A DNA stretch of 64,000 nucleotides from Flavobacteriaceae bacterium PS02338 (GTDB lineage Bacteria; Bacteroidota; Bacteroidia; Sphingobacteriales; Sphingobacteriaceae): contig JASCOD010000001.1 in NCBI GenBank assembly GCA_029959615.1, positions 806,001-870,000 on the forward strand. The letters run 5' to 3'. The stretch's first letter is position 1; every line of letters begins with the position of its first letter. The notes under the pieces are model-generated. The model was not told the DNA's origin. It did no database searches and worked only from the letters and a program-made list of their open reading frames with translations. The position numbers and the translations under genes are program-made. Shown here piece by piece: positions 43,800-53,445 of the stretch.

Positions 43800-44290
43800 C
43801 AAAGCAAGAAGAACAACTTTGGAACTACATTGATGGTTTCTGTAGCTCGGCAGAAAAAGCTGAAGTAGAAGAGAAATTAGCGACAGATCAAGTATTTCAA
43901 CAGCTTTATATGCAGTTGTTAGAGGTAAATGAGCAATTGAATATTCATTTGGAAATAGATGAACCATCGATGTCTTTTACTAGAAACGTGATGGAGCAAG
44001 TGCAGCACCAAATAGCGCCAATTACTTTAAAAACAAAGGTGGATAAAAAGATTATTTATGCCATCGGAGGTTTTTTCTCCATTACCTTGTTGGGCCTTTT
44101 GGTTTATGCTTTTGCAACAGCAGAATATAAAATGAAAGTGCCTGTTGTTAGCATAAACTTAGATATTGCTACCTTAATTAGCCCAACTTTTTTAATGGCT
44201 TTTCTGTTTATCAATGCGGCGCTATTACTTATTTATTTAGATAGCTTCCTTAGAAAGGGAATGAAAAAAACGCAAAAAAAGGGGGAATAA
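43796..44290 (+). CDS. Putative membrane anti-sigma factor
   Basis: 164 residues. The N-terminal 80 residues are acidic and soluble (EQLWNYIDGFCSSAEKAEVEEKLATDQVF), the layout of anti-sigma domains; two TM helices follow (about 83-104 and 128-150) and a basic Lys-rich tail. It overlaps the ECF gene by four bases, so it is the natural candidate for the inhibitor. A zinc-finger HxxxCxxC is not present. Its last codons are part of the terminator palindrome. Confidence 0.75.
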   Translation: MTKQEEQLWNYIDGFCSSAEKAEVEEKLATDQVFQQLYMQLLEVNEQLNIHLEIDEPSMSFTRNVMEQVQHQIAPITLKTKVDKKIIYAIGGFFSITLLGLLVYAFATAEYKMKVPVVSINLDIATLISPTFLMAFLFINAALLLIYLDSFLRKGMKKTQKKGE

Positions 44291-44308
44291 TTATTCCCCC
44301 TTTTTTTA
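44274..44308. terminator. Bidirectional terminator overlapping the anti-sigma stop
   Basis: GGGGGAATAATTATTCCCCC (44281-44300) is a perfect 20-base palindrome with A's before and seven T's after. It lies between convergent genes, and its left arm encodes the last residues of the anti-sigma protein. Confidence 0.85.
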
Positions 44309-44323
44309 TTTATTTATAGTTTC

Positions 44324-44899
44324 TTACTTCTTAAAGCCGATAGGTAAAAAGACTTGCGTATTATCCCAAGCCATTACCAAATTGGCACCATCTGGACTGT
44401 CAATGAAAGTAATAGAGAAGGTCTCAACAGTTTTTTCTGTTTTATTGGTCACAACATCAGTTCTCAGTACATCCTTTTGCTCGTTGTAAGAAAAAGCACC
44501 CCATTTATCATTTTGCTTATTGATAATGATCGTCCATTTATCCTGGTTAGGAATAGCAAACACGCTATATCTTCCAGCTTTAATCTTCTTGCCGGCAATG
44601 GTTACAGATTTAAAGAATTGGATTTCTGTGTTTTCGTTAGCACCTAAACGCCAAACTTTATCGAACTGTTCTAATACGCCAAAAATCTCTCTTCCTTTTT
44701 TTTGTGGACGAGAATATAAAACCCGTACAACTGGTTCAACCGGGTCTTTAGATTTCGTAGTGTTTAATGGATAGTAAACTACATCTAAAGGACTAGCATC
44801 TACCTTAGGAAAGGTAACTCCGCTAGGCACATTTTGTGCGTTTAAAGCTAGTGCTGCTCCTAGCAAAAGGAACATAATTAAGCTTAATTTCTTCATCAA
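44324..44899 (-). CDS. DUF2911 exported protein
   Basis: 191 residues with a signal peptide (to LNAQ). The DUF2911 core has ASPLDVVYYP, RVLYSRPQKKGREIFG, WRLGANENTEI and AGRYSVFAIP, the motifs I recall for this Bacteroidota family. A periplasmic beta-rich protein of unknown function. A second ATG one codon in is possible. Confidence 0.9.
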   Translation of the reverse strand: MMKKLSLIMFLLLGAALALNAQNVPSGVTFPKVDASPLDVVYYPLNTTKSKDPVEPVVRVLYSRPQKKGREIFGVLEQFDKVWRLGANENTEIQFFKSVTIAGKKIKAGRYSVFAIPNQDKWTIIINKQNDKWGAFSYNEQKDVLRTDVVTNKTEKTVETFSITFIDSPDGANLVMAWDNTQVFLPIGFKK

Positions 44900-44960
44900 A
44901 ATATAGTGTTGGTTGTGTATCTTGATTTTACAGCTTCTCAGAAGTAGATGCGAAGAAAGC

Positions 44961-45143
44961 TTAGTATTGTCTTCCTTTTACGATCTTGTTTAAGAAAACG
45001 CCACCGAAAATTAAGCCGATAATTGCTGCAAGGAAAAGGTAGCCAATGTGTAAGGTAACTGCAGAAAAAGCAAGTACAAATGCCACCATGCCAATTACAT
45101 ACCAAATCCAATCAAAATTGTTTTTATTTTCTGAATTGCTCAT
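44961..45143 (-). CDS. Small membrane protein (60 aa)
   Basis: From ATG 45143 (MSNSENKNNFDWIWY). Two TM helices (about 15-33 and 36-54) separated by a tight turn, then the tail NKIVKGRQY. An upstream in-frame start at 45236 would add 31 unconserved residues. Composition is that of a genuine small hydrophobic protein; function unknown. It stands before the polysaccharide operon on the same strand but beyond its 3' end. Confidence 0.65.
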   Translation of the reverse strand: MSNSENKNNFDWIWYVIGMVAFVLAFSAVTLHIGYLFLAAIIGLIFGGVFLNKIVKGRQY

Positions 45144-45277
45144 ATTTAAAACTTTTGCGGCAAAGTTAGTTATTTCAATGAAAAACAATGCATTTTTAAT
45201 AGGAGAATGTGATAATTTGAAAAAAGCTATTCGCATGGATTAGTCGTCTTGCTAGTATCATCGTATCAATTATCAAA

Positions 45278-47785
45278 TTAATTTGCTAATAATTGGTTTA
45301 CGGTAACCGCTTTGTAGCCATTTTGTTTAAGGTATTTTAGCAGCTCAGGCAGTTTGTCATAGAATTTATCCTTTCGTTTGGGGTCGGTGCCAACATGCAG
45401 TAGCAACATAAAACCGTTTAATCCTTGTTGCTTTTCATGATCAATAATGGACTGGTAGATTTCATCGGAACTTCTGTAAGATTTTCCTAGCTCTGGATAG
45501 GTGTAATCTGCCGTAGAACGAGTTCCTGGGGTGAAATTAATTAGCTTTAATCCAAAATCTTCCGTCCAGTTGCTGATAGTTTGATTATACCATTCGAAAG
45601 GAGGAAGGAAGTATGAAGCAGATTTTTTATCAATTCCGAATTTCTGCATTGCGCTATAATTTGCAGTAAGATCATCGTCAAACTGCTTTTTGGTTATTAG
45701 AAGTGAATCTCTTTTCTTCCAGTCGGCATATAATAGATGCTGATCGGAGTGTGCGCCTAAATAATGCCCCTTGGCTTTTGCGGTTTTTATAAAAGAAGAA
45801 AAAGATGGGTTTCTGTAAAAATTACCAGTAAAGAAGAACGAAGCTTTAATTTTCTCTTTATCTAATGCCGAAATTATTTTCTGACTACCATCGGCGTATT
45901 CGTCTCCAGTAAATACAATAGCTAATTGCTTTTCTTTCGCATCACCCCTAATAATTGCACCCTGTTCTTTTTTGTAGCTAGACAGTTCTTTATCAGTTCT
46001 GCTATCGTAAGCGGCTAATAGATAAACCAAAGAAGCCGTGCCGTCCATAGTAGGTTCATTGGTGCTATAATCGCCATAATCATCGTGGTAAACTGCTAAA
46101 TCACTTTGAAATTCTGCGTAATCATCAGGTTTGGTCAATTGAATTCCAATTAGTCCCTTATAGATGCTAGTATAAACGGGGCCATCTACTAAACCACCAT
46201 CAATTGGGTACTTACCTAAGTGTGTAAATGCAGAATGCGGATCGGTTGGAGTATCTTCCCAGCTTGGTAAACCATACACCATGCTTGTTCCCCAGGGATT
46301 GCAACCAAACAACCAATCAAAATTAGCCTGTTCCAAATCAGAAAAAGTGCCATCGCCACTTAGTTGTTTGTACCACATACATTGCATCGCAAAAGCAACA
46401 GTTAGGTTATTACTGCACCAAATAAATGGAACACCTCTGTAAAAAGCATTATTTTTTGCTCTATTCCACACATGTGTGATGCCTTGTTTGTAGTAGTCGA
46501 TCAGTTCGCGTTTACGGTCGCCGGTAGATTGCTTGGCCAATTCATAATGCCCTAAATTGATGAATGGGTACCATTGATAATGCTTGGCGGTGTCTGCAAT
46601 TAACCACGGCGTAATGGATTCTTGCATTGCATAATAGAATGCAGAATCCAATGCTTTTGCTCCGTAACCAGTCGTTTTTCCAGTTTTCGCAAGAGCCAGT
46701 TCCATATCGTCAACCCAGTTGTCTTCTGCATAAATGTAGGGCGATTTTACAGATGCGGTTTGGGTTACGCCTTTTTTCTTAATGGCATATTGATAAGCTG
46801 TTTTTGATTTTTCTGCTAAAAGGCCAGCGTAATTTTTGTCAGTGTGATAGATCTCGCTTCCTAGGGCGAATGCACTTGCAAATTTCGCAGCGGTTGAACT
46901 GGTACCTTTGGTGTCGTTCATAAATTTACCCCTTTGCTGCGGTTTACCATCTATAAAATACAAGGGACGCTCAAATCCCTTTCCATACTGACTGTCTTCT
47001 TTGGGGATACGCATAGAGATATGATCTCTGTCATCAGCCAACTGGTTGAACATGATATGTGGTTGCGGATGCATTTTCATTAGCCAGTTTAAGCCCCATT
47101 TTGCTTCGTCCAATACATCAGCCACGCCATTTTTGCCATCTAATCCAGTAGCGAGTTTGGTGTCAGAAAAGGCTTTAGGGAAATCTCGATAAGCCATTAA
47201 TAGGTGATAAATCGAGTTTGCTGTAGTGGTAGAATATTGTAGGTAATCACTAGCATCGTGCCAGCCGCCAACAGCATCGAAATGGGTGCTGTCTTTAATT
47301 CCTCCCTCTTTTCCATAAACTACAAAACCATCGTGGGTATGGCAGCTATCTTTTAAAAAAGGATTATAGCCACAGCGTTGTTGGCGCATGTATCTTAATG
47401 CAAAATCGGCCGTTTTTTTATAAACATCCTCATTAATGAGGATTTCAGGAGAGGTAATTCCTTCTGCTTTAATATAATAGTTGCCAGGCTTTTTAAAGTC
47501 CGAAAAGTTTAACCTGGCTGAAGTAGCGAAGGGGCCGTAAGCGCCAAAAGCTTTCACACTGGTAGAAGTATAGACGATTTTCCCGCTGGTCTTGTCTATT
47601 AAGTCGAAACTTTTCGGAATCTCGGTTCCTTTGCTTGCCCAAACAACTACTTTGATAGATTTAGGTTGATAACCTAACAGATTAATTCTGATCCAGCTTT
47701 GCTGTTCTTTGGGCTTAAAAGCTTGTAATAGTAAAAAGCTTAAAAAAATAATGGCAACAATTGGAAAAAAGGAGATCTTTCTCAT
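45278..47785 (-). CDS. GH9 glycoside hydrolase fused to NodB-type polysaccharide deacetylase
   Basis: 835 residues with a signal peptide or TM (1-24). Residues 28-115 are an Ig-like cellulase N-terminal domain; 120-600 a GH9 catalytic domain with GGWHDASDYL (catalytic Asp) and DYSTNEPTMDG (catalytic Glu); 625-830 a NodB-like deacetylase with VFTGDE, GAHSDQH, LPPFEWYNQ and LHVGTDP. The first deacetylase motif is TGDE, not TFDDG. The protein can hydrolyse a beta-glycan backbone and remove acetyl groups. It is the last gene of the operon, 75 bases after the DUF1573 gene. Confidence 0.9.
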   Translation of the reverse strand: MRKISFFPIVAIIFLSFLLLQAFKPKEQQSWIRINLLGYQPKSIKVVVWASKGTEIPKSFDLIDKTSGKIVYTSTSVKAFGAYGPFATSARLNFSDFKKPGNYYIKAEGITSPEILINEDVYKKTADFALRYMRQQRCGYNPFLKDSCHTHDGFVVYGKEGGIKDSTHFDAVGGWHDASDYLQYSTTTANSIYHLLMAYRDFPKAFSDTKLATGLDGKNGVADVLDEAKWGLNWLMKMHPQPHIMFNQLADDRDHISMRIPKEDSQYGKGFERPLYFIDGKPQQRGKFMNDTKGTSSTAAKFASAFALGSEIYHTDKNYAGLLAEKSKTAYQYAIKKKGVTQTASVKSPYIYAEDNWVDDMELALAKTGKTTGYGAKALDSAFYYAMQESITPWLIADTAKHYQWYPFINLGHYELAKQSTGDRKRELIDYYKQGITHVWNRAKNNAFYRGVPFIWCSNNLTVAFAMQCMWYKQLSGDGTFSDLEQANFDWLFGCNPWGTSMVYGLPSWEDTPTDPHSAFTHLGKYPIDGGLVDGPVYTSIYKGLIGIQLTKPDDYAEFQSDLAVYHDDYGDYSTNEPTMDGTASLVYLLAAYDSRTDKELSSYKKEQGAIIRGDAKEKQLAIVFTGDEYADGSQKIISALDKEKIKASFFFTGNFYRNPSFSSFIKTAKAKGHYLGAHSDQHLLYADWKKRDSLLITKKQFDDDLTANYSAMQKFGIDKKSASYFLPPFEWYNQTISNWTEDFGLKLINFTPGTRSTADYTYPELGKSYRSSDEIYQSIIDHEKQQGLNGFMLLLHVGTDPKRKDKFYDKLPELLKYLKQNGYKAVTVNQLLAN

Positions 47786-47860
47786 AACAGGCGTAGTATA
47801 GTTGGTTTACTAAATTAGGAATTATTTTTAGAAACCATTCGCCTTGAAAAGAGCGATCCC

Positions 47861-48436
47861 TTACTTGAATTTTCGCATTTGTTTTGGATCTGTAATATAA
47901 CCCTGTTGATTAGCGCTGCCATCAACCAATTCTTTAACTAGACTTTTGTTGGCTTCTTTGTCCGCATTATAAAGCTCTTCATAGTCTTTTGTATAATGTG
48001 GGTCTGGCACTACATTAATTTCGAAAAAGAAAGTTTGAGAACCTTCTTTGGTGTTTGTTTTTATCGTGGTGTAAATACCAACATAGCCTAAGTTTTTATT
48101 GCTATTGTACTCCATTTCGATAGTCCCATACTCTCCAACGGGAATGAGCTTGTTGGGATATTTGGCAACGGTACATCCACAAGAGGGATAAACGGCTGAT
48201 ATTTTTAATGGATTCTCTCCTGTATTTAAAATCTTTACATTAATTTTCTGACGCTGTCCCTGTAAAATTGGAAAGTATTTCCTTTCGGGGTCTTCTATTT
48301 TCACAGTTGTAACAGCATATTCGGTATTGGATGATGAACACGCTGAAAGGAAATTCAAAGCAAAGACAACCATACTTAAGAATATAGGTGTCTTAAAGTT
48401 GACGTAGCGATTAATGTTGTTTTTTTGTGCTTTCAT
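47861..48436 (-). CDS. DUF1573 lipoprotein
   Basis: 191 residues with a lipoprotein signal (lipobox FLSAC). The DUF1573 domain spans about 60-150 (ISAVYPSCGCTVAKYP, VGEYGTIEMEYNS), an Ig-like module found in many Bacteroidota envelope proteins. It starts one base after the DUF4838 stop, so cotranscription is certain in practice. Its likely job is as a periplasmic or outer-membrane accessory of the polysaccharide machine; no catalytic residues are visible. Confidence 0.87.
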   Translation of the reverse strand: MKAQKNNINRYVNFKTPIFLSMVVFALNFLSACSSSNTEYAVTTVKIEDPERKYFPILQGQRQKINVKILNTGENPLKISAVYPSCGCTVAKYPNKLIPVGEYGTIEMEYNSNKNLGYVGIYTTIKTNTKEGSQTFFFEINVVPDPHYTKDYEELYNADKEANKSLVKELVDGSANQQGYITDPKQMRKFK

Positions 48437-48437
48437 G

Positions 48438-50570
48438 CTACTTTAGTATGATTTCATCGCAAGCCATAGACCTTTTTTGCTTCTGACTTTGCTTCGTAAT
48501 TTCTATCTTTAATAAACTGTCGTTCGCGTTAATTTTTATGGGAATAGTTGCTCGGATAATTTTCCGATTAGTTCCATTTTCTTCTTTTTCTCCCAATACT
48601 GTCTCAAATTTACGAGAACCTATATAAACAGTTACTTTTTCTGGTGGATAAATCTTATGTTTTTTGTCGTAAAGAAAATCCATTTGTAATAAAGTTGCTT
48701 TTTGTAGGCCTGCAGTGGCTGTTTCTAATGATAATTTTGGTGCACTATTGATCAGCCAATTATTGTAGTAGTCTTGGAAACCCAACGCGCCGTCATTAAG
48801 AATTTTGCTATCCGCATGTTCCTCATCTAATAAGGAAGTTACCTTAAAAGATTTTTGGTAAAATAAGTTTTGGTAGGGCGAGCCGATTATTCTTGCATTC
48901 CAGGAGGCAAGGTAATCTGATAAGGTAAAACCTATTTCATTATATTTCCCAATTCCTGTAGAAGCACTTAGTTCTTTCAACAGTACTAGGTATTTTTCAA
49001 TTTCGGGTTTAATTGTTCTTTGACCATTTTCATAAGTTGCATAACCAAACTTCCCTAAACCATTTGTTCTTGAAAGCTCCAATTCTTGGAATATGAATGA
49101 CATTAACAAAGCATCAGATACTTTTTTGTCTTTTGAAGCTAATTGGTCTCTCGAGGTTAAAATTAAATTTAAGTATTTCTCTAATTCTTCTTGCTTAAGA
49201 TATTTATTTACAGAGTTTTTAATTCCTCCATATATATCAATAGTTCTGTTGCTGTTTAATGCTATATCTTCTATCTGGATATAATAATCAGCAAGTTGTT
49301 TGCCAAGTGTTGGATACTTATTCTCCAGAAATAAGTTAATGTGTTTTTTTAGGTCAACCTGTGGGTTATTGAATAATTGGGCGTATAAGTAGCACTTCAA
49401 ATTTCCAAATGCTGCAAAAGACCCTTCATCGCTTCCATGCATAAAAATGCCTGTTACACCATTTTTAATATAGAATTGAAGATTTTTTTGCATTATTGAA
49501 ACTGTTGGGTAGCTATCAAAATAATTATCGAAATTGATAGCATAATCCCACAGATAAATGTTTTTAGTTATTTTCTTCCAGTCGGTAAACTTTTGTTTAA
49601 CTGCTTGCGCTTTGTTCGAGGTTTCTAAGACAATTCCTTTCGGAAAAGACATCGTACTAATCATCACCCCCACATTTGCTTTCGTGGGCTTAGTAGGAGG
49701 CGTTTCTGTACTTACGTAAGCGGTACTATAAAAGCTTGCATTGGGAAATTTGTTAGCTAGTTTATCAATTAAAGCAAATACAGCAGGACTAGCATTGGTT
49801 TTGGTGTTTCCCGCACTTAAGCATTGCTTACATTCGCATACCATTTCGTTGTCATATGGCATGATCATAAACTTGTTTGCCTCGGGATAGTCGGCTAGTT
49901 TTTCGCCAATTGCCGTTTCTAGTGCCTTGTAGAGTGCTGGACTCGAAAAATTGAGTTGCTCTTCATTAAGTTCTCCATTAATTAATGCTGTCATTTGTGG
50001 CGTAACTTTAATTAACCGCCCAATATTATGACCCCATAAACCCCAAGTTTCTTCTAAGGTATTTGTATTGTTCCATAGCCTAAAGTTTTCATTGAAATTT
50101 TCCGCGAAATAAGGCTCTTTGTACGCAATAATTGCATCAGAGTTGTAGGATAAGCCAAGAGGCACAGAAATAGTTTCCTGAGCCACGATATTAGCATTAA
50201 ACGTAAATTGATTTAGGTTAGAGTAGGTGCTAAAAAAATACCTGATCGCTTTTTTTAAGTCCTTTTCTGTTTGTGCACTTATTTGAAGTTGATTTTTAAT
50301 CTGCAAGAGGCTAAAGCCACTTAATTTTGTGTTGACTTCAAGTTGAATGAAAGGCTTATCTCCTTTTGGAGCCTGATTGCTAATAGTGCTGTTTGCACCA
50401 AGTTTCTTAAAAAGTAAAGCAAAGTCATCTGCGGCAGATTTAGAGGCGCCTTGAAAATAAATAATGGGTTCAACCTCGCCCTTTTTGTAAAGCACAAAAT
50501 CCTTTGAATGCGCACATGAATTAAGAAAAATATGTGCTAGGATAATTAATATTGTCGCTTTTTTTCGCAT
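48438..50570 (-). CDS. DUF4838 putative glycoside-hydrolase-like lipoprotein
   Basis: 710 residues with a lipoprotein signal (lipobox LNSC). An N-terminal alpha/beta domain (25-130) is like the non-catalytic domain of alpha-glucuronidases and GH20 enzymes (LQISAQTEKDLKKAIRYF). The central part (150-480) is the DUF4838 TIM-barrel-like region, with MPYDNEMVCECKQC near its start. The C-terminal part is a beta-sandwich. It probably binds or cleaves a glycan. No member is assigned a reaction that I can name. Seven bases separate it from the TPR gene. Confidence 0.82.
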   Translation of the reverse strand: MRKKATILIILAHIFLNSCAHSKDFVLYKKGEVEPIIYFQGASKSAADDFALLFKKLGANSTISNQAPKGDKPFIQLEVNTKLSGFSLLQIKNQLQISAQTEKDLKKAIRYFFSTYSNLNQFTFNANIVAQETISVPLGLSYNSDAIIAYKEPYFAENFNENFRLWNNTNTLEETWGLWGHNIGRLIKVTPQMTALINGELNEEQLNFSSPALYKALETAIGEKLADYPEANKFMIMPYDNEMVCECKQCLSAGNTKTNASPAVFALIDKLANKFPNASFYSTAYVSTETPPTKPTKANVGVMISTMSFPKGIVLETSNKAQAVKQKFTDWKKITKNIYLWDYAINFDNYFDSYPTVSIMQKNLQFYIKNGVTGIFMHGSDEGSFAAFGNLKCYLYAQLFNNPQVDLKKHINLFLENKYPTLGKQLADYYIQIEDIALNSNRTIDIYGGIKNSVNKYLKQEELEKYLNLILTSRDQLASKDKKVSDALLMSFIFQELELSRTNGLGKFGYATYENGQRTIKPEIEKYLVLLKELSASTGIGKYNEIGFTLSDYLASWNARIIGSPYQNLFYQKSFKVTSLLDEEHADSKILNDGALGFQDYYNNWLINSAPKLSLETATAGLQKATLLQMDFLYDKKHKIYPPEKVTVYIGSRKFETVLGEKEENGTNRKIIRATIPIKINANDSLLKIEITKQSQKQKRSMACDEIILK

Positions 50571-50577
50571 TGGGCAC

Positions 50578-53445
50578 TTAAAACCTAGTTCTTAGCATAA
50601 CAAATAAGTTGTACTGATTTACGTGCGAGTATTCCGTAACTTTAAAGTTATACCAATTTCCTTGTAGGCCAATTGACGTTTTTGAGTTAAAGTAGTGATA
50701 ATAACCCGCCCCAACCATGGTATTCACGTAAGAAGTGAAAGTATTTGTTTGAAAGTCTAATTTTTGATCCTCGGGAACTGTACCCATAAGCGCCATTGCG
50801 GTTACATAATTTCTATCGTTCTTCATAAAGAACCTCGATTGGGCAAAAATACTGTTGTAGAAACTATCTTCGTCTCTTGAGATTAACCCTTTTACGTTAA
50901 TCCAAACCTTCGGAAATGTTTTTTCAATCCCCAATATTCCCGTTAGGAAATTCCTCTGATCTTGCAATTTAGAATACCTGCCTCCAATCTCGGCTTGCCA
51001 GGTCTTGGCAAATGGCTGAAAATAGGATAACGAAGCCTTGTATTTAGGGAAATAGTGGTTTGAAATGCCCGCACTAGCCAAGAAACTAGATTTTTTAAAT
51101 TTATGTGACCAATCAACTTCAGCCTGTACTGCTACATCTGTCCTTCTACCAGCGTAATTACCCCTAAGCGTAATTGTATTCTTTTTATTGATATCTCGTA
51201 GATATTCCAAGCTAGCGATAGACGTGTTCAATATGGTCGAATCTGAAGAAGTGCTTAGGTAACTCACAATGATTTGATTTTTAAGATCTTTGCCCTCTAG
51301 GTAATCTAGACGGTCTTTGTGCTCTTGTGGCTTTTCTAGGGGCTTCATAAATCGGTAGTGGTACTCTCTTGCCAATTTAAAATCGCCCATTTTTTCAAAG
51401 ATGATGCCTTTTTGATAGAATAAGTCAGGATAGTCTTTGTTATAAATTAAAGCCGAGTCCACAATTTGCATCGACCTTGCCAAGTCTCCCTCTTCAATTA
51501 AGATATTGGTCAGTTTAATAGCTGCATTTGTATTTTTAGGCTCAATTTCTCTGATTTGATTATAAAGCTCTTTACTTTTCGCAAAATTGCTGCTATCATC
51601 CATAGTTTTGGCGTAAACCAACATCTCTTCTACCAGCGTATTCTTAATACTGTCATTAAATGGATATTCTTTATGCAGCTCTAACAGTAGAGAAGTCGAG
51701 TTTTCATGTTTTCCTGCTTCAGCGTACACCCCTGCTAGTTTCAGCTTAAATTCTTTTGGCTGGGCTATTTGTAACGACTTAGATTGGATGAAGGCAATGG
51801 CTTCCTCATATTGTTTCATCGCTACTCTTGCCCCAATGCCATAGTTGTAGGCCTCTACATGTAGTGGATCAGCTAGTAAAAGCTCATCAGAAACGGTTTT
51901 AACCTTCTCAAAATCCTCTTTTTTATTCAAATTCCTAATGTAGCTTAGCGAAGCAGTGGCATACATGTGCCCAAATTCGGGCTTATCCATATTTTTACTA
52001 CGATATTCCTTAGCTAACAAATAGGCATTCTCAAAATTGCCCATGGCCATCAGTAAATCAATTTTATTAAGGATATACTGATTTTCTAGTGGATAATCTT
52101 TAATCAGGTTGTTGATTGTTTTTAAAGCATCACCATAAGATTTCTGATTGTTGTAGATGGCGAAAATATATTGAGAAGCGTATTTTTGGTATTCTGGCGT
52201 TTGTGATACTTTTAGAAAACCCCATAGCGCTTCTTTATAATTTTGCTCGTTATAATCCTGTTTGGCTTTTTGATAGGTCCAATTGCGATATTTTTCTTTA
52301 ACATCAGAATCGTTAGGGAAAAGCGTATTTAATCGTTCTACGCTATTACCAACTTTTTCCCAATCTTTTTGCGCTTCATACACATACAGCTGCTTTGCAA
52401 GCAAATCTTTAGAGTTGGGATTTGATTTTAATGCTTTGTTGATTAATTCTTCAGCTTGTGTAAAATACCCTCTTGAAATAGAGGTTGTTAATAGGTAATC
52501 AAAAGCTTCAGTGTCCTTAGGGTTTTGATCATAAATACGTGAGTAAAGCACATAGGGATCTGAATTTTTGTAGAACCTCGCCGCTTTTGCTACCATGTAG
52601 CTCAATATGGTTTTATAATGCGGGCTTTCACCCTTTCTTAAACGCTCCTCAATTACCGCAATTGCTTTCTGATATTCATGCGTTTCATCTAGAAGACCAA
52701 TTTTCTTATCAAGAATGCCGGCATGAAATGGAATTGCTTGCAAACCCCTATCGGCAATGGAAAGTGCGGCAGAGTAATTTCCCATTTTGATGTAAGCATT
52801 GATCAAGTTTAAATAGCCTTCTGGGTCTGTTGGCGAAATTTCAATGATCTTCTCAAACTGATCAACACTAGAAGGAAAATCTTTGCTTTTATTTAGGCGA
52901 TTTACTTCTTCTTTTAAGATGTTGTTATACAGTGATTTAATTTCGTTATCTTCAGGGAAAATTTGATATAATCTTTTAGCAGATCTATTAGCCTCAACGT
53001 AGTTTTGCATCAAGCTATAGAGTTGAACTTTTCTAAGCCAGAGACCTTTGCTGTAAGGAGTGATTTCTAGCAATTCGTTTGCATAACAAACAGCGCTATA
53101 GTATCTCTTAGTTTGTGTTTCTATATTGATAAGGTAATGCCTAGCGTCTACACGTCTTGGGCTTTCTTTCAAAACCTCTATCAGTGTAAAACGTGCTTTG
53201 TCGAGTTGCCCCAACTCCATGTAGCATTTTCCCAGATACTCCTTGATATCCATGTCCAGTGGAGACTTCTTGAGGCCCTTCTCACAATAAGACGCAGCCT
53301 TCGCAAAATTTCCCTTTGAGCCAGCTATTCGGGCCATGGTAAAATACTCGTCAGAAGAATCTTGCGCAGACAAGTTCGTAATCAGCAAAAGACTAAAGAT
53401 GCCCATCACAAAAAACTTAAATGTGCGGTTGATATTACTTCTCAT
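50578..53445 (-). CDS. TPR periplasmic domain fused to YaiO-type outer membrane barrel
   Basis: 955 residues with a signal peptide (to LSAQ). Residues 30-690 are a long array of tetratricopeptide repeats (FAKAASYCEKGLKKSP, EAYNYGIGARVAMKQYEEAI and many more). The last 230 residues form a beta-barrel (LRGNYAGRRTDVAVQAEVDW, YFQPFAKTWQAEIGG) ending in an aromatic strand, YNLFVMLRTRF. The plan, TPR and then outer membrane barrel, is that of PgaA and similar polysaccharide exporters, and the barrel resembles YaiO. It overlaps the glycosyltransferase gene by four bases. Confidence 0.87.
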   Translation of the reverse strand: MRSNINRTFKFFVMGIFSLLLITNLSAQDSSDEYFTMARIAGSKGNFAKAASYCEKGLKKSPLDMDIKEYLGKCYMELGQLDKARFTLIEVLKESPRRVDARHYLINIETQTKRYYSAVCYANELLEITPYSKGLWLRKVQLYSLMQNYVEANRSAKRLYQIFPEDNEIKSLYNNILKEEVNRLNKSKDFPSSVDQFEKIIEISPTDPEGYLNLINAYIKMGNYSAALSIADRGLQAIPFHAGILDKKIGLLDETHEYQKAIAVIEERLRKGESPHYKTILSYMVAKAARFYKNSDPYVLYSRIYDQNPKDTEAFDYLLTTSISRGYFTQAEELINKALKSNPNSKDLLAKQLYVYEAQKDWEKVGNSVERLNTLFPNDSDVKEKYRNWTYQKAKQDYNEQNYKEALWGFLKVSQTPEYQKYASQYIFAIYNNQKSYGDALKTINNLIKDYPLENQYILNKIDLLMAMGNFENAYLLAKEYRSKNMDKPEFGHMYATASLSYIRNLNKKEDFEKVKTVSDELLLADPLHVEAYNYGIGARVAMKQYEEAIAFIQSKSLQIAQPKEFKLKLAGVYAEAGKHENSTSLLLELHKEYPFNDSIKNTLVEEMLVYAKTMDDSSNFAKSKELYNQIREIEPKNTNAAIKLTNILIEEGDLARSMQIVDSALIYNKDYPDLFYQKGIIFEKMGDFKLAREYHYRFMKPLEKPQEHKDRLDYLEGKDLKNQIIVSYLSTSSDSTILNTSIASLEYLRDINKKNTITLRGNYAGRRTDVAVQAEVDWSHKFKKSSFLASAGISNHYFPKYKASLSYFQPFAKTWQAEIGGRYSKLQDQRNFLTGILGIEKTFPKVWINVKGLISRDEDSFYNSIFAQSRFFMKNDRNYVTAMALMGTVPEDQKLDFQTNTFTSYVNTMVGAGYYHYFNSKTSIGLQGNWYNFKVTEYSHVNQYNLFVMLRTRF

